Source of the DNA: Alteromonas sp. 5E99-2
GTDB taxonomy: Bacteria; Pseudomonadota; Gammaproteobacteria; Enterobacterales; Alteromonadaceae
Assembly (NCBI RefSeq): GCF_017368475.1
Contig: NZ_JAFNJE010000007.1
Span: 124,001-188,000 of the forward strand
Direction of reading: 5' to 3'
Length of the DNA stretch: 64,000 nt
The notes below the pieces were generated by a model. That model was not told where the DNA came from and did no database searches. It saw nothing but the letters and a program-made list of their open reading frames with translations. This document shows, in pieces, positions 56,539 to 64,000 of this stretch. Within the stretch, counting starts at the first letter, position 1. Each line of letters begins with the position of its first letter. A program made the position numbers and the translations under genes.

Positions 56539-57245
56539 TGAATTTGTTTACTCAGCGCAGATTGGAAAGTTCGAATACGCTGTGCATTTGCCCCCAAATC
56601 ACTGCGCCCCACTCTAGATTTACTGCGTACATCAACCCGAGTTTGACCATCTTGGCCTTGAATACGGATAACCACATCGTCTTTAAATCCAAACCAAAAC
56701 GACGCTTCAGTTGCTTCGATTGTATGTAACGACGTATCTGAGTGAACAAGCGTCCACCCCAACTCATTTACAACAGATGTAGCAGCGGTTTGTACATCAT
56801 CAACACTGGCATTAAATACTTGTGTTGCAAGTTCAGGGTAAGCATCTAGTTGTTGTTTAGTTACCTCACCAGCTAGATATTCGGCAGGATTTGGCGCGTC
56901 AGCGCGGTCTTTCAGCACCCAATTAAATTCAGGAGGTTGCTGCACATCAGTTGTAATATCATGAATAGGCGGTAAACCTTTTGCCTTTTTCATCATGCTA
57001 ACAGGAATACCTACGGCAACGATTACACAGGTAGTAGCGGCCAGTATGACCGCAATATTCATTGAACTACGAGCAAAGAGAAATTGAGTAATAATCAGTA
57101 GAAACGCGACTCCACCCACATAAACTCCAAATCTAAAACTTGAAAATGCAGGAGCTAATTCAAGGACATTAAATTTATATAACGGCCCTGGTAAAAGTAC
57201 CATTAGTAAAGCAACCACTGCAGTAGTGAGCACAGCTTTATTCAC
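56535..57245 (-). CDS. DUF1499 family membrane protein
   Basis: A 236-aa protein. Three TM helices lie in the first ~85 residues (~5-20, 38-58, 64-84), and a DUF1499 domain follows. The family start GLPPIHDITTD and the C-terminal strand-rich WFGFKDDVVIRIQGQ...RVDVRSKSRVGRSDLGANA are clear. Function is unknown. Translation is coupled to the DUF188 gene. Confidence 0.9.
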   Translation of the reverse strand: MNKAVLTTAVVALLMVLLPGPLYKFNVLELAPAFSSFRFGVYVGGVAFLLIITQFLFARSSMNIAVILAATTCVIVAVGIPVSMMKKAKGLPPIHDITTDVQQPPEFNWVLKDRADAPNPAEYLAGEVTKQQLDAYPELATQVFNASVDDVQTAATSVVNELGWTLVHSDTSLHTIEATEASFWFGFKDDVVIRIQGQDGQTRVDVRSKSRVGRSDLGANAQRIRTFQSALSKQIQ

Positions 57246-57309
57246 CCTGTTATCCTTCTTAGAAAATAATTTATGGGCCTATAATAAAACGATGCTCTCC
57301 AAATTACAC

Positions 57310-58905
57310 CTAAGGATTCAATACTCGCTCTCTTGTTTCATGAATGATTGCGTCTAAAACGACCTCTCTACGGCGATTCAACTTATCTGATACTGTTGTT
57401 TTCTCTACCTCATCAAGTGTTGCCGCAGCCGTTGTTGGACAAGCTAATACACCATCCACCATATAGTTAAGTGCTGTGGCAAACAGAGCTTCAGATTCGC
57501 TGCCCAATGGCTGACTAAAGTCATCAGCTACATTACAGCCAGGAAGCTCATCACCAAATAACGGATTTATTGTTGGTATAAAACCGTCTTGATATTCACC
57601 AAACCCCAGCTCATTGATACTTTGAAATTGGATTGTGAAGTAGGTTGTACCGCAATTATCAGTGGGAAAAAAGCCAAAGGGTTTACCGCATGTGGTATCG
57701 CCAATGAGTACCACCTCTATACCGATACCTCGTAAACCATTAATCAGTGATTCACTGGCTGAACATGTATCTCCCGTAGACAAAATAAACACGCGACTTA
57801 ATTCAGGACTAGGTAGAACTGTGTTGGTAAACACAGCAGGATTTGCCTCATAGTCAATCTCTAACCCATAAAATGGTATTTCACTATCCTCACGAAATTT
57901 ACCATTTGCCAATAGTGTTTCATACAATCGATTATTCGTCTGGGAAGCGCCAGCCACCATAAATGCAATTTGTGACGACAAGGCAACGCTGCCACCGCCG
58001 TTATAACGCAAATCAATGACCAGCTCATTGATACCTTGTTGTTCAAAGAAGTTAAAAGCTGATATCAAATCACTTTGGGCGGGCGTGATAAAAGAGTTGA
58101 ATTGGATGTATCCCACTCTACCAGCAGGTGCATCTATTACATCGACATTTTGTACTGCAAACACGTCAACATTTTCAGAAGTTAAGGAAACACTCAATGT
58201 CGAACCATCAACTAATTCGAACTCAAAAGAATGTATAAGCCCTGCTTCGCTGGGAAATAAGGCTGTATTAATAATGTCAATATCGCTTGAAGAGGAGGCA
58301 TTTACAAAATCGACGCTATCGACTGTTAACAACTTAGCGCCTCTTGGAATATTCGCCGTTGCTGCGGCGGAACCTGGCTCTGTAAAACGGACAATAAACT
58401 CTCTGGGAACGCTATCGCTATTGCGTTGCCAATCAAACCCATAACCTCGAGTCACTCCCCCTTGAGTCAGTTCGTTATAATCAGCTGTAATTTGACTAAA
58501 ATGAAAGTTATCTCTTGGCCTACCCGAATCCGTAATTTCATTAGTTCTTAATTGTGCAAAATAACTAGCAACAGTAGATGTATCAGGGCCTGAATAATCA
58601 ACATCGTCAAACCATAAATAAGATTCATAAGTCCATGAACGCAGCCACAGGTTTTCTGCTAATACAGAACCTTGAATATCTGGGAACGCTATTCCAGTAA
58701 AGGCATCGACACCACTTCGAGGTGTCGCACACTGTGCTTCAAAAAGTGTACTTTCTTCAAATACACCATCTTCGAAAGTAAGTTCACCTGTGCTTTCTTG
58801 ACTGTTGTTAATAGGCGTGTTGCTATTTCCTCCACTCCCTCCACACCCAACTAAAACAAAAAGGCTACTGATAGAAATATAAAATAAAAGATAAAAACAT
58901 TTCAT
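57310..58905 (-). CDS. S41-family (C-terminal processing) peptidase lipoprotein
   Basis: A 531-aa exported serine protease. A lipobox with Cys21 (LFVLVGCGGSGG) makes it a likely lipoprotein, and a Ser/Asn-rich spacer follows. A region around 165-255 looks PDZ-like, and the S41 core (~260-490) includes GRVGYIQFNSF, NELVIDLRYNGGGS and the nucleophile Ser382 in TCSASESLINGL. The catalytic Lys is less certain. The protein resembles periplasmic S41 enzymes of Alteromonadales; its target is unknown. It diverges from the isochorismatase-fold gene. Confidence 0.87.
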   Translation of the reverse strand: MKCFYLLFYISISSLFVLVGCGGSGGNSNTPINNSQESTGELTFEDGVFEESTLFEAQCATPRSGVDAFTGIAFPDIQGSVLAENLWLRSWTYESYLWFDDVDYSGPDTSTVASYFAQLRTNEITDSGRPRDNFHFSQITADYNELTQGGVTRGYGFDWQRNSDSVPREFIVRFTEPGSAAATANIPRGAKLLTVDSVDFVNASSSSDIDIINTALFPSEAGLIHSFEFELVDGSTLSVSLTSENVDVFAVQNVDVIDAPAGRVGYIQFNSFITPAQSDLISAFNFFEQQGINELVIDLRYNGGGSVALSSQIAFMVAGASQTNNRLYETLLANGKFREDSEIPFYGLEIDYEANPAVFTNTVLPSPELSRVFILSTGDTCSASESLINGLRGIGIEVVLIGDTTCGKPFGFFPTDNCGTTYFTIQFQSINELGFGEYQDGFIPTINPLFGDELPGCNVADDFSQPLGSESEALFATALNYMVDGVLACPTTAAATLDEVEKTTVSDKLNRRREVVLDAIIHETRERVLNP

Positions 58906-59082
58906 CTGGTATGCGTCCCTTAAAAACCAAAATTCAACAATATCAGAATATTCGATTACAAATCACACAAAAACATAACGAAAAAACAACCTCATTTCTA
59001 CTTTTGGTTTTATCAATACCCATATTGTGTCTATGCTTACATTAAATCTGTGTATTTTTTATACTCAAAAGGAGGGGAACTA

Positions 59083-59712
59083 ATGATACAAGATGAATTA
59101 GAACCACGTGAGCTCAAATTTGGTAAAAAGCCAGCACTTATCGTCGTAAGTATGACCAATGGATTCACACGAGCATTGACTCCTTTTTATCACGCAACGG
59201 ATGATATTATTAATGCAAACCAAAGGTTATTAAGTGCTTTGCGTTTATCCGCTATTCCAATTTGCTTTACAACACTGGTTATCACTGAAGAAAATCAAAA
59301 CTCGATACTGCCCCAAATGAAACCAGAATTAAAGAAGTTCACTCTTGGTTCGAATTTAATACAGATAGATACGCGAATGGGCCGTTTATCAAACGAACCT
59401 ATTTTCGAAAAGTCTGGCCCAAGCCCCTTTATCGACACAAACCTGTCGGCTTGGTTAATACTAAATGAAATTGACTCTTTATTGATTTCAGGCGTATCTA
59501 CTAGCGGCTGTATCCGTGCTACTGTTATTGGAGGGGCTCAACACAATTACCCGATGTGGGTTGTAAAAGACGCTTGTGGGGATAGAAACAAAAAGGCCCA
59601 CGAAGCAAACCTATACGACATAGAAAACCAATATGCTTGTCTAAAAACAGTCAATGACATTATCAAATTAATATCGCCTTCACAGTCACTTAGCGACTCA
59701 GATTTAATTTAA
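59083..59712 (+). CDS. Isochorismatase-fold cysteine hydrolase, catalytic Asp missing
   Basis: A 209-aa protein of the N-carbamoylsarcosine amidase-like branch. Cys143 (GVSTSGCIRAT) and Lys110 (FEKSGPSPF) of the triad are present, and the family tail VKDACGDRNKKAHEANLYDI is clear. The first-strand Asp (VVDMQNxF in most members) is replaced by Ser23 in LIVVSMTNGF. Either activity is lost or altered, or another acid substitutes. ATG 59083 follows AAGGAGGGG, a strong ribosome binding site; an upstream in-frame start is not needed. Confidence 0.85.
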   Translation: MIQDELEPRELKFGKKPALIVVSMTNGFTRALTPFYHATDDIINANQRLLSALRLSAIPICFTTLVITEENQNSILPQMKPELKKFTLGSNLIQIDTRMGRLSNEPIFEKSGPSPFIDTNLSAWLILNEIDSLLISGVSTSGCIRATVIGGAQHNYPMWVVKDACGDRNKKAHEANLYDIENQYACLKTVNDIIKLISPSQSLSDSDLI

Positions 59713-59725
59713 TAGCTAACTATTT

Positions 59726-59838
59726 AACCTGAATCCTGTTTAAGGAATGGTGCAAGTGTTTGTTTGAAAATGCTAATTTTAATCTTGACACTCGGTGCTG
59801 TTAGAATTGAGCGACGTTTCTTAAACAGGATTCAAGTT
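59726..59838. repeat. Long inverted repeat between convergent genes
   Basis: AACCTGAATCCTGTTTAAGG (59726-59745 plus AA) recurs inverted at 59817-59838 with two mismatches over 22 bp, around a 69-bp spacer. The right arm overlaps the stop codon of the CBM9 gene. It may act as a bidirectional terminator, or be the ends of a small miniature element. Confidence 0.6.
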
Positions 59839-60598
59839 ATTTAACTAGTTTGATAATGCCAAACACATCAGCGGTTTTGTAACCTAAATTCTTATCGCCA
59901 TTTACAGCTTCAATATAGTGAGAGCCAACAAAGCTCTCTCTCTCTTCACTACCATCGTTGTCACAGTAAGCTAGCATAAACCCAATCTTTTTATTTTCAT
60001 CTAAGTTAACCCTACTTTTATTAGGGTTGTTCGTTGAAGAGAAAGTATCGTTGTGAACTTGTATTTTCAATTCCCAATTAGTCTCATATGGAAACTTATC
60101 ACTTCTAGACCAGCGACTGCTAACATGTTCATTCAATAGCAAAAAATGCGTCTTATCCGAAGAGATATCAGGGCCAATATCGACTACGTTTCCATCTAAA
60201 GCAACATGATATGCAAACGCATTGTACGTTTTTAGATGCTCTCCACCTGAAGCGTCTTCGTCAATAAAGATTTCTACGCAATCATCATCCCAATACCTTT
60301 CCAACGGATTGGGGAACCTGTCGTACAGCACATCATCAACAACAACTACATTTAGATATAAATAGCCGTGATCCCATAAAAGTCGGTATTTACCCGAAAA
60401 ATCTGCTGAATCGGGTAGCGCACCAATCAAAGGAAAGTTAATGTTTTGCCACTGACTTTGCCCCCATTCCACATCATCACTTTTTCCATCAATAAAAGGA
60501 GCCCGTTTAGCGTAATTCACATCGAGAATATCTTGCTCGGCAAACGCACTGGTGTTAGCCATCACATTTAAGACAACAATGGGAAATATACACTTCAT
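59837..60598 (-). CDS. CBM9-like exported sugar-binding protein
   Basis: A 253-aa protein with a signal peptide (ends ~ANTSAFA). It has one carbohydrate-binding module family 9-like domain covering most of the chain: PFIDGKSDDVEWGQSQW at its start, DHGYLYLNVVVVDD, YWDDDCVEIFIDEDASGGE and YETNWELKIQVH. In CBM9 such folds bind reducing ends of glucans and xylans. It is the last gene of the sugar operon, abutting gntK with no gap. A role in binding oxidised cello-oligosaccharides is inference. Confidence 0.85.
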   Translation of the reverse strand: MKCIFPIVVLNVMANTSAFAEQDILDVNYAKRAPFIDGKSDDVEWGQSQWQNINFPLIGALPDSADFSGKYRLLWDHGYLYLNVVVVDDVLYDRFPNPLERYWDDDCVEIFIDEDASGGEHLKTYNAFAYHVALDGNVVDIGPDISSDKTHFLLLNEHVSSRWSRSDKFPYETNWELKIQVHNDTFSSTNNPNKSRVNLDENKKIGFMLAYCDNDGSEERESFVGSHYIEAVNGDKNLGYKTADVFGIIKLVK

Positions 60599-61120
60599 CT
60601 ACTCATCCTTAATCACAGATTTCACTTTTGCTAAAGACGCCTGTAAAACAGAGTCAAGAGAGTCGTTGGCATCAATGGAAATGACATTATCTTGATGACT
60701 TAAAGGAGGTTCCAAGGTATCAAACTGGCTGGCCACCATATTTTCCGGGAAAAAATGCCCTTTTCGATTGGTGACTCTTTCACAGGCTGTTTCTTGCGTA
60801 ATATCTAAATATAAAAAATAGAGAGACAGAGGCATAAGGCCCAACCTATCCCGGTATTGCTGTTTTAGTGCAGAGCAGGTGACAAAAATAGGTTTCCCAC
60901 TTTCCTTTAGGTCAGAACATTCAGACACAATGCGCTTTAACCAAGGGACGCGATCAGAATCGTTTAATGGTATACCACCTGACATTTTCTGTTTGGCTTC
61001 ACGAGTATGTAAATCATCGCCTTCAATAAACTTGCCACCACAGGTTTTCGCGAGAAACTGAGCAATAGCAGACTTACCGCAACCACTCACCCCCATAACA
61101 ACAAATACAACAGAACTCAT
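60599..61120 (-). CDS. gntK: Gluconokinase
   Basis: Phosphorylates gluconate to 6-phosphogluconate. The 173-aa protein (E. coli GntK 175) has a P-loop GVSGCGKS (10-17), EGDDLHTREAKQKMSGGIPL and the late lid region (RKGHFFPENMVASQFDTLE). It overlaps the GH94 stop by 4 bp (ATGA). Its presence inside a phosphorylase operon points to gluconate as a phosphorolysis product. Confidence 0.95.
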   Translation of the reverse strand: MSSVVFVVMGVSGCGKSAIAQFLAKTCGGKFIEGDDLHTREAKQKMSGGIPLNDSDRVPWLKRIVSECSDLKESGKPIFVTCSALKQQYRDRLGLMPLSLYFLYLDITQETACERVTNRKGHFFPENMVASQFDTLEPPLSHQDNVISIDANDSLDSVLQASLAKVKSVIKDE

Positions 61121-63489
61121 AGAGGAACCTTCACGGTAACTGCGTAATGTTTATTAGCTTCAATATCAGTAATTAAAGGCTCAGAAAGTCGATTTCCATC
61201 CATGAATACAAGAATCTCGGTAATATTAGGATCTTTTTGAATATCGAACACAAAACGTGCGCCACGAAAGCGTCGAGTTACTGAAACCTTATCCCATTCA
61301 TCTGGTAATTGAGGGTTAATATGCAAACCTTTGGCATTTCCAGACAAGCCAAACAAGCCCTCTACAAGAGTGCGATAAAACCAAGCAGTAGTGCCAGTAT
61401 TAAACAATTGACTGGAACGCCCAGCATGAGATGGGTTTTCTTTCCATGCTCCGCGATAATAGTTAGGTATAAATACAGGTAACTGCCCTCGTTGCAAAAC
61501 ATCTTCGGGGGTAACCAGCATTTTTTTCAACACTTTAAACCCTTCATTGGCAAAACCATATTGATACAAGGCAAACCCGTAGAACGCGGCAGCATGGTTA
61601 TATACAGAACCATTTTCCGCTGAACCTGGGTATTTCTGTGTCATTCGGCCAATATCTTCAACCATTTCAGTATAAGCAGGAGATAACATTACTGGCCCAT
61701 AAGGTGTATCTAAATTTTGTTTAACCTTTTCAATTAAAGACTGGGCTTCATTTGAAGGAAGCATGCCACTGAGCATGGCCCAGCTTTGTGGATTAAGGTA
61801 CATTTTACCTTCATTATCAACCTCAGTTCCAAATAAGCGCCCATCATCAGTAATTCCTCGGGCAAACCACTTATCTTTCCAAAACGCCTTGTGACCCCGA
61901 CTGTTCATTGCGTTTGCTTCGTGCTGCCAATATACGCTTTTCTTGCTATCTCCAACCCACCGGCATATCGACGCCCATTCAATCCAGGCATACGATGTCG
62001 CCATAGTTAGCCATGCAGACACGCCTTTGCCTTTATGCCCAACCATATTCATTGGGTCACACCAGTCCCCTTGCTGAATCAGGCTCAGTCCATTGTCATC
62101 AAGATTGGCCTTTAACCACTGCATTGCCAAATCTAAGTGTTCAGCTACAGTGGCATTTTCTGCTTTGTCAGCAAAGGGCAAGGGCTCTTCCAAAAAATCG
62201 CTATCATCCGTTTCGTTTAAGTAGGATTTCAAGCATATAGGTAACCACACACAGTGATCTGAATGGGGGATCTGATTGATATATTTTAATTCGGCGTTTA
62301 CATGTAACAAGACACCGTCAGGCATAGAGCCATCGGAATTTTGTTGAGACAACGCCATTGCCAGCGCTTCTCGTGTAGACCTTCCTCCTAAGTAGGCCAT
62401 TCCCATTGCGTCTTGCAAGTAATTTCTGGTTTGTGGATCTGTCGTTAGGCGGTTTACATCGCCATGGTAAAAGGCTTGCCGAGGCAACCATTGATTTACG
62501 AAGCGATCAAAGTCTTGGTCCGGTGTTTTTATTTTTAATGCCGGAGTGGCCCTAGTGTTATAAATGGCGTTCGCCGCACTAACCCGGGTAGCGCCTTGCT
62601 TAGTTAAAAATTCATTTTTTAATGCCGAAATTTCTTTTTCATTTGATTCTGCGCCAAACAGGTACCTGAAGGTTTTTGAGCTTCCCCTTTCCAACTCTAC
62701 GCTTTGCTGTAATACAGCTATTGGGACTTCGTATTTTGCGCTTTGACGGTTCAATTCAGTTAGTACAATGCCATCAGGATTATGCAAGCCACCCAGCCCC
62801 TCAAAGCTTTCGGCATTCGCGCACCAGCTTGTAATTGGCGCATCCGCAAGTAAGAATGTACGTTCTTTTAAGTGTTTATTACGGTAGTAATCAGCTAATT
62901 TCTGGTAAGGCGTAATTTTATTTCCGACAATGCCATTTAGCTGTTCATTAAAGTCCGCTGACTGATTCATCCAAGATAAAAAGCCAATTGAAAAGCAGGG
63001 GTAAAGCTCAAACTTTTGCGCTGTTTCTCCCACATTTTCAATTCGCAAAGTCCATAATTCCGCACCTCTATCTGGCACCAATTCTACTTTTAACTCAAAA
63101 AATAAATCGCCATGGCGAATTTTCCACACCAATGCATGTTCAAGAATATGAAACTCAAATATTGCCGGCACGTGGCGCACAGGTTCGAACGGCAGAGAGT
63201 ACAATTGGTCCTCGTTATGGCTTTTCACATAGAAAAACCGTCCAGGGTGCTGAGCATGATAATGATGCTCAGGTTGCATAAAGGTTGTCGCCTCTAAGCT
63301 TGGCCCTGTTGAATATTTTGTAGGTTCTGGCTGCATAAATTGTGCAACGGCATACCCCCTACAGTTCATTTGCAACATCATTTTCTTATTCCATAAGAAA
63401 CCTGCTGCTTTAGGCATACTCAAGGGTGATGTTAACACTACGGCCTTCGTCACATCACACTGATAGTACGGCACTTTTTGCCCAATCAT
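61117..63489 (-). CDS. GH94 phosphorylase, probable cellobionic acid phosphorylase
   Basis: A 790-aa inverting phosphorylase of glycoside hydrolase family 94. An N-terminal beta-sandwich (to ~300) precedes an (alpha/alpha)6 barrel. In the barrel QQGDWCDPMNMVGHKGKGVS holds the general acid, probably Asp478 of the DWCD motif. GH94 enzymes cleave beta-glucosides with phosphate to glucose-1-phosphate. Length and this motif resemble cellobionic acid phosphorylase (about 790 aa), and gntK next to it fits: cellobionate gives glucose-1-phosphate and gluconate. Cellobiose and chitobiose phosphorylases are alternatives. It is coupled to the MFS gene and to gntK by ATGA overlaps. Confidence 0.88.
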   Translation of the reverse strand: MIGQKVPYYQCDVTKAVVLTSPLSMPKAAGFLWNKKMMLQMNCRGYAVAQFMQPEPTKYSTGPSLEATTFMQPEHHYHAQHPGRFFYVKSHNEDQLYSLPFEPVRHVPAIFEFHILEHALVWKIRHGDLFFELKVELVPDRGAELWTLRIENVGETAQKFELYPCFSIGFLSWMNQSADFNEQLNGIVGNKITPYQKLADYYRNKHLKERTFLLADAPITSWCANAESFEGLGGLHNPDGIVLTELNRQSAKYEVPIAVLQQSVELERGSSKTFRYLFGAESNEKEISALKNEFLTKQGATRVSAANAIYNTRATPALKIKTPDQDFDRFVNQWLPRQAFYHGDVNRLTTDPQTRNYLQDAMGMAYLGGRSTREALAMALSQQNSDGSMPDGVLLHVNAELKYINQIPHSDHCVWLPICLKSYLNETDDSDFLEEPLPFADKAENATVAEHLDLAMQWLKANLDDNGLSLIQQGDWCDPMNMVGHKGKGVSAWLTMATSYAWIEWASICRWVGDSKKSVYWQHEANAMNSRGHKAFWKDKWFARGITDDGRLFGTEVDNEGKMYLNPQSWAMLSGMLPSNEAQSLIEKVKQNLDTPYGPVMLSPAYTEMVEDIGRMTQKYPGSAENGSVYNHAAAFYGFALYQYGFANEGFKVLKKMLVTPEDVLQRGQLPVFIPNYYRGAWKENPSHAGRSSQLFNTGTTAWFYRTLVEGLFGLSGNAKGLHINPQLPDEWDKVSVTRRFRGARFVFDIQKDPNITEILVFMDGNRLSEPLITDIEANKHYAVTVKVPL

Positions 63490-64000
63490 AGCGACGCCTT
63501 ACTGCCTCTATCAAGCAAGTCCTGTTGCATTTCACTTACGCTCTTTTCATCTAACGGATAGCCCGTGATAAAAAACAGAGAAAGTGCCGCAAAGCCGGCA
63601 GGAATAAGGGACATTAACAACACAATTCCCCATTGAGATTCCGCGCTTTGCAATTGATTCGCCTGATACCCCATACTTGCCAATAACCAACCTATGGTCG
63701 CTCCCGCTAAGGCTCCTCCTAGCTTTTGCGAGAAAGCTGCAGCAGAAAATGTCATGGCCGTAGCTCTTCGGCCCGTTTTCCATTCGTTGTAATCTGCGGC
63801 ATCTGCGTACATTGAAAAGACCAAAGGCGACTTAGGACCCAAGCAAAGACCAATGGCCGCTTGTAGCACGAAGATTAACGTCATTGCATTGGCCGGCACA
63901 AAATACAGCGCAATGGATAAAACCGTCACCAAGCCCATTAATATGAACAGTAGCTTCTTTTTATCCACAAATTTTGTAAGTAACGGAGTAGATGCCGCAC
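63486..64000 (-). CDS. GPH-family sugar:cation symporter (MFS), 5' end cut by window
   Basis: The last ~171 residues of a leftward transporter are visible. They show five or so TM helices and the motif (SPLVFSMYADAADYNEWKTG) typical of the MelB-like glycoside-pentoside-hexuronide family. The start lies beyond 64000. It overlaps the GH94 start by 4 bp, so it opens or continues the operon. Uptake of cellobionate or a related glycoside is inferred from context. Confidence 0.85.
   Translation of the reverse strand, partial: AASTPLLTKFVDKKKLLFILMGLVTVLSIALYFVPANAMTLIFVLQAAIGLCLGPKSPLVFSMYADAADYNEWKTGRRATAMTFSAAAFSQKLGGALAGATIGWLLASMGYQANQLQSAESQWGIVLLMSLIPAGFAALSLFFITGYPLDEKSVSEMQQDLLDRGSKASL

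Noticed and set aside
1-64000. CRISPR arrays, tRNA or rRNA genes, insertion sequences, phage genes
   Set aside because: None found on reading: no regularly spaced repeats, no cloverleaf-like genes and no transposase or integrase motifs.

Overview
The window is chromosomal DNA from a marine-type gammaproteobacterium, most likely Alteromonadales (Paraglaciecola/Aliiglaciecola/Alteromonas-like). This is inferred from the protein families and from gene orders shared with Escherichia coli: rpoZ-spoT-trmH-recG, hemCDXY next to an adenylate cyclase, lptM-lysA-dapF-DUF484-HAD, and ssb near uvrA. Codon use is moderately AT-rich. I found no rRNA, tRNA, CRISPR array, insertion sequence or prophage. It is mostly core chromosome with short accessory blocks.

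Layout. 1-11 kb: a truncated membrane protein, ssb, a YajR-like MFS transporter, uvrA, a DUF3299 protein, ppa, fbp, then mpl-ubiX-S1/P1 nuclease and rraA. 11-16 kb: a glycosyltransferase and the lptM-lysA-dapF-DUF484-HAD operon (DAP/lysine, outer membrane). 16-21.4 kb: cysE, a BlaI repressor with an M56 membrane peptidase carrying TPR repeats, and uvrD behind an SOS box. 21.5-31.5 kb: a DUF885 peptidase, a twin-receiver diguanylate cyclase, recQ, selO, a large GGDEF-EAL protein and ribA. 31.5-36.9 kb: an accessory, visibly AT-richer stretch with two small exported proteins, a solute-binding-like protein, a 4-TM protein divergent from a MarR regulator, a PAS-GGDEF protein and a DUF2891 protein. 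36.9-45.7 kb: a nine-gene leftward string, rpoZ-spoT-ridA-trmH-(thioredoxin-fold)-recG-rsmJ-peroxiredoxin-HI0933 flavoprotein. 45.8-49.4 kb: an Fcy1-like cytosine deaminase with a nitrilase, a divergent EamA transporter and tpx, lying between rpoZ and gmk. 49.5-56.1 kb: esterase-hemC-hemD-hemX-hemY-adenylate cyclase, tightly packed. 56.1-59.7 kb: DUF188, DUF1499, an S41 protease lipoprotein and an isochorismatase-fold protein. 59.8-64 kb: a translationally coupled sugar operon (GPH symporter, GH94 phosphorylase, gluconokinase, CBM9-like exported protein) cut by the window end.

How genes work together. The last operon reads as a route for cellobionic acid, an oxidised cellulose fragment: uptake, phosphorolysis to glucose-1-phosphate and gluconate, then gluconate phosphorylation. 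The BlaI/M56 pair is a BlaR1-type signalling circuit whose sensor is a TPR region and whose own promoter carries two BlaI-type operators. The heme operon makes uroporphyrinogen III and ends in a shortened class I adenylate cyclase. Three c-di-GMP enzymes lie between 23 and 35 kb.

Limits: all calls are by reading the sequence. No homology search, structure prediction or expression data were available, and residue alignments to known proteins are from memory.
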